A DNA stretch of 64,000 nucleotides from Vasconcelosia minhoensis LEGE 07310 (GTDB lineage: Bacteria; Cyanobacteriota; Cyanobacteriia; Phormidesmidales; Phormidesmidaceae). This document shows, piece after piece, positions 60,018-64,000 of this stretch; positions within the stretch are counted from its first letter, which is position 1; each line of letters begins with the position of its first letter. Both the position numbers and the translations under genes were made by a program. The DNA lies in the NCBI RefSeq assembly GCF_015207255.1, contig NZ_JADEXG010000004.1, forward strand, positions 1 through 64,000, in the 5' to 3' direction. The notes beneath the pieces were generated by a model. The model was not told where the DNA came from. It did not search any database and was given only the letters and a program-made list of their open reading frames with translations.

Positions 60018-62249
60018 ATGCAATTCAAAAGCCCGTTTAGCCGGATGCTTCAGGCTAAGACCAAGTCTGCTCTGAGCGAGACCAGGCCTTCCCGGTCATC
60101 CCCGCTGGGACGGCAGCTACCCCTACGTTCAATTTTAGTCGTTCCCTTCCTGCTGCAAATTTCAGCGGCGGTGGGGCTGACCGGCTATTTTTCCCTGCGA
60201 AATGGTCGAACTGCTGTCAATGATTTGGCGGCTCAGCTGATCGCTAGAACCGACCAGCTGGTGGATCAGCAGCTCGTCAGCTATCTCTCCCTGCCCCCAA
60301 AAGTCAATCAGCTCAATGCCGACTTGCTCCAGAGGAGGATCGTCGAACCCGATGATGCAGATACCCTGAGTAGCCTTTTCTGGAAAGAGGCCAAAACCTA
60401 TGGACAGCTGGATTATATTGCGCTGACCCTGCCCAACGGCAAATATATCGGTGCTGGAGATTGGCTGAGTGAACCCGGAATAGAGATTGATATCGTCGCT
60501 GCCGACGGTGTGGGTCGTACCTATTCGGTCGATAGCCAGGGCCAGCGGCAGGCAATCATCGATCAGTACGAATACTTTCCTAAAGCAGAACCCTTTTACT
60601 ATCAAACTGTCGAAGCTCAGAAACCGATGTGGACGCTGGTTCTAGAACAATTTGATACATTGGCTCAAAACGATCCCGTCTATATTGCGGCCAATGCCAA
60701 CTTGCCGGTCTATAATTCGGCGAATCAGCTGCTGGGCGTACTGTCAGTTGACCTGAGACTCTCTAACATCAGCGACTTTCTAGCCAATTTAGAGCTTAGC
60801 CAAAACAGCCAGGTTTTTATTATGCAGCGCAATGGCGATTTGGTGGCTAGCTCCAATGGACAACCGCTTTACCAGTCAGTCAATGGCGAACCGCAGCGGC
60901 TCAATGCGCTAGACAGTACAGACAGCTTGACCCAGGCGACTACCCGCGCTTTGCAAGAGCGGTTTGACCTACAGAATATCGAGCAAGAGCAGTCTTTGAT
61001 ACTGCCGCTGCAGGGCCAGCGCCGATATCTTCATATTCGCCCTTGGCGTGATGCAGACGGTCTCGACTGGCTCGTGGTGACAGTAGTGCCAGAGTCTGAC
61101 TTTATGGCTCAAATTCAGGCCAATACGCGGACGACTATTTTGCTGTGCTTAGGGGCTTTAGCCATCGCCAGCGTTTTAGGCCTCTATACTTCTCACTGGA
61201 TTGTTCAGTCTGTTTGGCAGCTAGACCGGGCAGCGCGGGCGATCTCCAGGGGAGACCTGAACCAACAGGTTCAAAAGTCCAGCATTCAAGAATTTTCTAG
61301 CCTGGGCCAAACCTTCAACCAGATGGCCAAACAGCTTCAGGAATCTTTTGAAACTTTGGAAGAGCGGGTCGAAGAGCGGACGCAGACGCTTTCCAATACG
61401 CTCGTAGAGCTTCAGCAAGCTCAGACACAGCTGATCCAAACTGAGAAAATGTCGAGCCTGGGTCAGCTGGTTGCTGGCGTTGCCCATGAAATTAACAATC
61501 CGATTAGCTTTATCTATGGCAACTTGGAACCCGCAAAAGAATACGCCCAGGACCTGATTCTTTTATTGCAGCATTACCAAAGCGAATGTCCCCAGCCGAG
61601 CCCGGTCATTCAAGCCTTTATTCAGGAAATTGACCTTGTCTATCTGCAATCAGATTTTCTCAAGGTGCTGAACTCAATGGAACTGGGTGCTGAGCGGATT
61701 ACCGAGATTGTCCGCTCGCTCAAGATTTTTTCAAGACAAGACGAATCTGATGTCAAAACGGTTGATATTCACGAAGGAATCGACAGCACATTGCTGATTC
61801 TGAGCAGTCAGCTCAAAGCCCAAAATTGGCGTCCTGCTATTGAAGTTATTCAAGACTATGGCGATCTACCCCCAGTGAGCTGCTATCCAGGGCAGCTGAA
61901 TCAGGTATTTATGAATATTCTTGCTAACGCCATCGATGCCATCGACGAAAGCCTTGAGCGGGCTGGCCCGATAGCCGTCCCTCAAATTACCATCCGCACT
62001 CAGGCTACGTTAAACCAGGCAATCATTCGTATTGCTGACAACGGCCTTGGCATACCGGAAAACGTTCGGGTCAAGCTATTTGACCCGTTCTTTACGACTA
62101 AGCCGGTGGGCAAAGGGACGGGTCTGGGCCTTTCAATTAGCTACCAAATTATCACTGAGCGGCACGGCGGGCAGCTCACCTGCTGGTCTAAACCAGGACA
62201 GGGGACGGAATTCGCGATCGCAATTCCCCTCACCCTTCCAACTCGCTGA
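60018..62249 (+). CDS. Membrane sensor histidine kinase (dCache-HAMP-HisKA-HATPase)
   Basis: The 743-residue two-component sensor has a first TM ([23 protein letters not shown]) and an extracytoplasmic dCache-like sensing domain (~75-360). A second TM ([19 protein letters not shown]), a HAMP domain, a coiled coil ([20 protein letters not shown]), the H-box [22 protein letters not shown]-box [13 protein letters not shown] and G-boxes [22 protein letters not shown] follow. It has no receiver domain and no adjacent response regulator, so the partner is unknown. It probably detects a small external ligand. Confidence 0.93.
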   Translation: MQFKSPFSRMLQAKTKSALSETRPSRSSPLGRQLPLRSILVVPFLLQISAAVGLTGYFSLRNGRTAVNDLAAQLIARTDQLVDQQLVSYLSLPPKVNQLNADLLQRRIVEPDDADTLSSLFWKEAKTYGQLDYIALTLPNGKYIGAGDWLSEPGIEIDIVAADGVGRTYSVDSQGQRQAIIDQYEYFPKAEPFYYQTVEAQKPMWTLVLEQFDTLAQNDPVYIAANANLPVYNSANQLLGVLSVDLRLSNISDFLANLELSQNSQVFIMQRNGDLVASSNGQPLYQSVNGEPQRLNALDSTDSLTQATTRALQERFDLQNIEQEQSLILPLQGQRRYLHIRPWRDADGLDWLVVTVVPESDFMAQIQANTRTTILLCLGALAIASVLGLYTSHWIVQSVWQLDRAARAISRGDLNQQVQKSSIQEFSSLGQTFNQMAKQLQESFETLEERVEERTQTLSNTLVELQQAQTQLIQTEKMSSLGQLVAGVAHEINNPISFIYGNLEPAKEYAQDLILLLQHYQSECPQPSPVIQAFIQEIDLVYLQSDFLKVLNSMELGAERITEIVRSLKIFSRQDESDVKTVDIHEGIDSTLLILSSQLKAQNWRPAIEVIQDYGDLPPVSCYPGQLNQVFMNILANAIDAIDESLERAGPIAVPQITIRTQATLNQAIIRIADNGLGIPENVRVKLFDPFFTTKPVGKGTGLGLSISYQIITERHGGQLTCWSKPGQGTEFAIAIPLTLPTR

Positions 62250-62397
62250 GCCCTCAAATACCCTATCGCCAAAGGCTAGCCGCCCCCAATATTCTCGGCA
62301 GGCAATCCTAAACTGACAATCATGACGATGGGTAATAGACGTTATCCCTAGACCGCTACCATACTTAGGGAAGATGACTATGGCCAATTAAACCCAT

Positions 62398-64000
62398 ATG
62401 ATCAGGCTGCTGGCGGGTCACTATCAGGTTCAAAAGCCGCTGGGCAAAGGGGGGTTCGGCGAAACCTTTCTAGCCCAGGATTTGCACCTGCCGACGCAGC
62501 CGCTCTGTGTGGTCAAGCAGCTGAAGCCGCAGTTTCGCGAAGCTGCGGCTCTGGTCACCGCGCGGCGGCTGTTTGACCTGGAAGCCCAAACGCTATACCA
62601 GCTGGGACGCCACAACCAGATCCCGCAGTTGCTGGCCCATTTTGAAGAAAATGGTGAGTTTTATCTGGTTCAAGAATTTATCGAAGGTCCGTCGCTGCAC
62701 CAGGTCCTCCAGCAGCGTCGCTATCTCGGTCAGCCCGAAGCGCAACTCCTGCTGCGCGACCTGCTGCCTGTCCTGACGTTCATCCAGCAGCAGCAGGTGA
62801 TTCACCGCGACATCAAACCGGCCAACATTATTCTGCGACAGGGCGATGGTAAGCCGGTACTGATTGACTTTGGCGCGGTCAAGCAAATGAGTACCCGGCT
62901 CGCCGACTCGGGGTTCACGATCAGCATCGGCTCATCGGGCTATATGCCCGCTGAGCAGCAGGCTGGGCAGCCGCGCCCCAGCAGCGACCTCTACGCCCTG
63001 GGGATGACCTGTTTGCAGGCACTGACCGGACTCACCCCGCAGAAGCTGCCGCGCGATCGCGACACTGAAGAAGTAGATCTCAGCCAGCTGCCCAACGGGC
63101 TGAGACTAGAGGAGAATCTGGCCGCAGTGCTGGCCAGAATGGTGCGCTATGACTACCGCGATCGCTACCCCGATGCAGCAGCAACGCTTCAGGCGTTGGA
63201 AATCTCGCAGGCTTCACCAATGCCAGGCCCGGACCGTCTGTCCGTCATTACCGAGAGCCAGCGGCCCGGGTCGTCTGTAACAGTAGCGCAAACGGCGCTG
63301 GGTAACTCGGCAGATCCGACGGTTCATATGACCACGGCAGCTCCAGACAGTCTCAGCAGTCGGGAGTATCGCAACCGTCAGGCCCTGCTCAACAAGGTTA
63401 GAAACTATTGGATCAGGGGCGTTTTAGAAAATTCGTTGCTTGACCAGATCCAGCTGGTGCTAGGACTAGAAGAACATCCCCAGGCGGTGAGTACGCCCTG
63501 GAATATTGAAGTTAAAATCCAGGACCAGCCTCGGACCGAGCTGCCTACTCACGCCTCGGTGCTCTCCATTTTTGACCAGATGGGAACCGGGCGGACGCTG
63601 CTGATTTTAGGCGAGCCTGGAGCGGGCAAGACGACTACGCTGTTGCAGCTGGCCCGAGAGCTGGTCAGCCGGGCCGAGCAAAACAGTTATCAGCTGCTGC
63701 CAGTGGTCTTAAATCTGTCTTCTTGGGGCAGCCACCAGCCCTACTTTGGGCAGTGGATCGTCGAGGAGCTTAATGCCAAGTATCAGGTGCCCAAGCCGGT
63801 CGGTCGCTCCTGGGTCGAGCAGCAACATCTGCTGCTCTTACTCGACGGGCTAGATGAGGTTTCGCTTGAAAACCGAGAGGCCTGTGTACTTGCGCTCAAC
63901 CAGTTTCAGCAGCAGTTTGCTACCGAGCTGGTCGTCTGCTGCCGCCGCCGCGATTACGATGGGCTGAGCCAGCGACTCCAGCTGCAAACTGCCCTGTATC
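62398..64000 (+). CDS. Serine/threonine protein kinase-NACHT fusion (3' end beyond window)
   Basis: From ATG 62398 the frame stays open to the window end (534 codons visible). The N-terminal ~270 residues form a Hanks-type kinase: GKGGFGETFLAQ, VVKQLKP, HRDIKPANIIL, IDFGAVKQ, SSGYMPAEQ. A variable linker follows, then a STAND/NACHT NTPase with Walker A ILGEPGAGKTTTL and Walker B LLLLDGLDEVS. In other cyanobacterial proteins of this type the C terminus carries sensor repeats. That part is not in the window. NACHT proteins with effector domains act in anti-phage or cell-death pathways; a signalling role is equally possible. Confidence 0.9.
   Translation, partial: MIRLLAGHYQVQKPLGKGGFGETFLAQDLHLPTQPLCVVKQLKPQFREAAALVTARRLFDLEAQTLYQLGRHNQIPQLLAHFEENGEFYLVQEFIEGPSLHQVLQQRRYLGQPEAQLLLRDLLPVLTFIQQQQVIHRDIKPANIILRQGDGKPVLIDFGAVKQMSTRLADSGFTISIGSSGYMPAEQQAGQPRPSSDLYALGMTCLQALTGLTPQKLPRDRDTEEVDLSQLPNGLRLEENLAAVLARMVRYDYRDRYPDAAATLQALEISQASPMPGPDRLSVITESQRPGSSVTVAQTALGNSADPTVHMTTAAPDSLSSREYRNRQALLNKVRNYWIRGVLENSLLDQIQLVLGLEEHPQAVSTPWNIEVKIQDQPRTELPTHASVLSIFDQMGTGRTLLILGEPGAGKTTTLLQLARELVSRAEQNSYQLLPVVLNLSSWGSHQPYFGQWIVEELNAKYQVPKPVGRSWVEQQHLLLLLDGLDEVSLENREACVLALNQFQQQFATELVVCCRRRDYDGLSQRLQLQTALY

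Overview
The window looks like chromosome of a cyanobacterium. The HIP1 octamer GCGATCGC recurs throughout. The gene set includes a sufR/suf cluster with the ferredoxin-thioredoxin reductase catalytic chain, cytochrome c6, an RpaB (Ycf27)-type response regulator, a CmpR/NdhR-type LysR regulator, a VTE6-like phytyl-phosphate kinase and several cyanobacteria-specific small proteins. Base composition is GC-rich except in two AT-rich patches (about 2.4-4.2 kb and 38.9-41.3 kb). The mix would fit a Leptolyngbya-like lineage, but I cannot fix the genus from the sequence alone.

Layout. 0-2.4 kb: a DUF1989-GcvT fusion protein with a small coupled partner. 2.4-4.2 kb: an AT-rich patch of toxin-antitoxin and immunity genes (truncated HigA-like antitoxin, Imm53-type immunity protein, BrnT/BrnA with a coding minisatellite). 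4.2-10.4 kb: sufS-sufD-sufC-sufB-ftrC on the minus strand, divergent from sufR, with a perfect SufR operator and a degenerate second one between them. 10.4-24.2 kb: mixed housekeeping genes: an ATP-dependent DNA ligase, a molybdopterin oxidoreductase, bioF, an MscS channel, ribD, a thioredoxin, an NnrU/Z-ISO-like gene and a VTE6-like gene. Two paralogous coiled-coil/basic/winged-helix proteins lie at 11.2 and 23.6 kb. 24.5-28.0 kb: an Asp/Asn beta-hydroxylase-type protein, a membrane protein pair and an MFS transporter.

28.2-37.5 kb is the most notable metabolic block. A Rieske oxygenase is followed by an alpha-oxoamine synthase, a GNAT-type acyltransferase and an extended SDR. These last three match, in kind and order, the three core steps of bacterial ceramide synthesis (Spt, bCerS, CerR). 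Next come a two-gene ABC exporter, a GH3-type adenylating enzyme and a fatty-acid-hydroxylase/sterol-desaturase family protein. I infer a sphingolipid-like or other long-chain amino-lipid pathway with its own exporter. 37.6-38.8 kb: a TPR protein and cytochrome c6. 38.9-41.3 kb: an AT-rich insert with a two-gene module, an OLD-type ABC/AAA ATPase translationally coupled to a small PD-(D/E)XK-like protein. It is a candidate anti-phage system.

41.3-58 kb: an AI-2E-family permease, a PlsC acyltransferase, a subtilase with a C-terminal membrane domain, plsX-fabH-(uma2)-fabD, rpaB divergent from radA, rsmI, a PfkB kinase, an Rpn-family nuclease, a HAL2/CysQ-type phosphatase and a LysR regulator. 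58-64 kb: an MBL-fold protein with a degenerate metal motif, a membrane/coiled-coil protein, an alpha/beta hydrolase, a sensor histidine kinase and the 5' part of a Ser/Thr kinase-NACHT fusion that runs off the window. No rRNA, tRNA, CRISPR array or intact insertion sequence was recognised.
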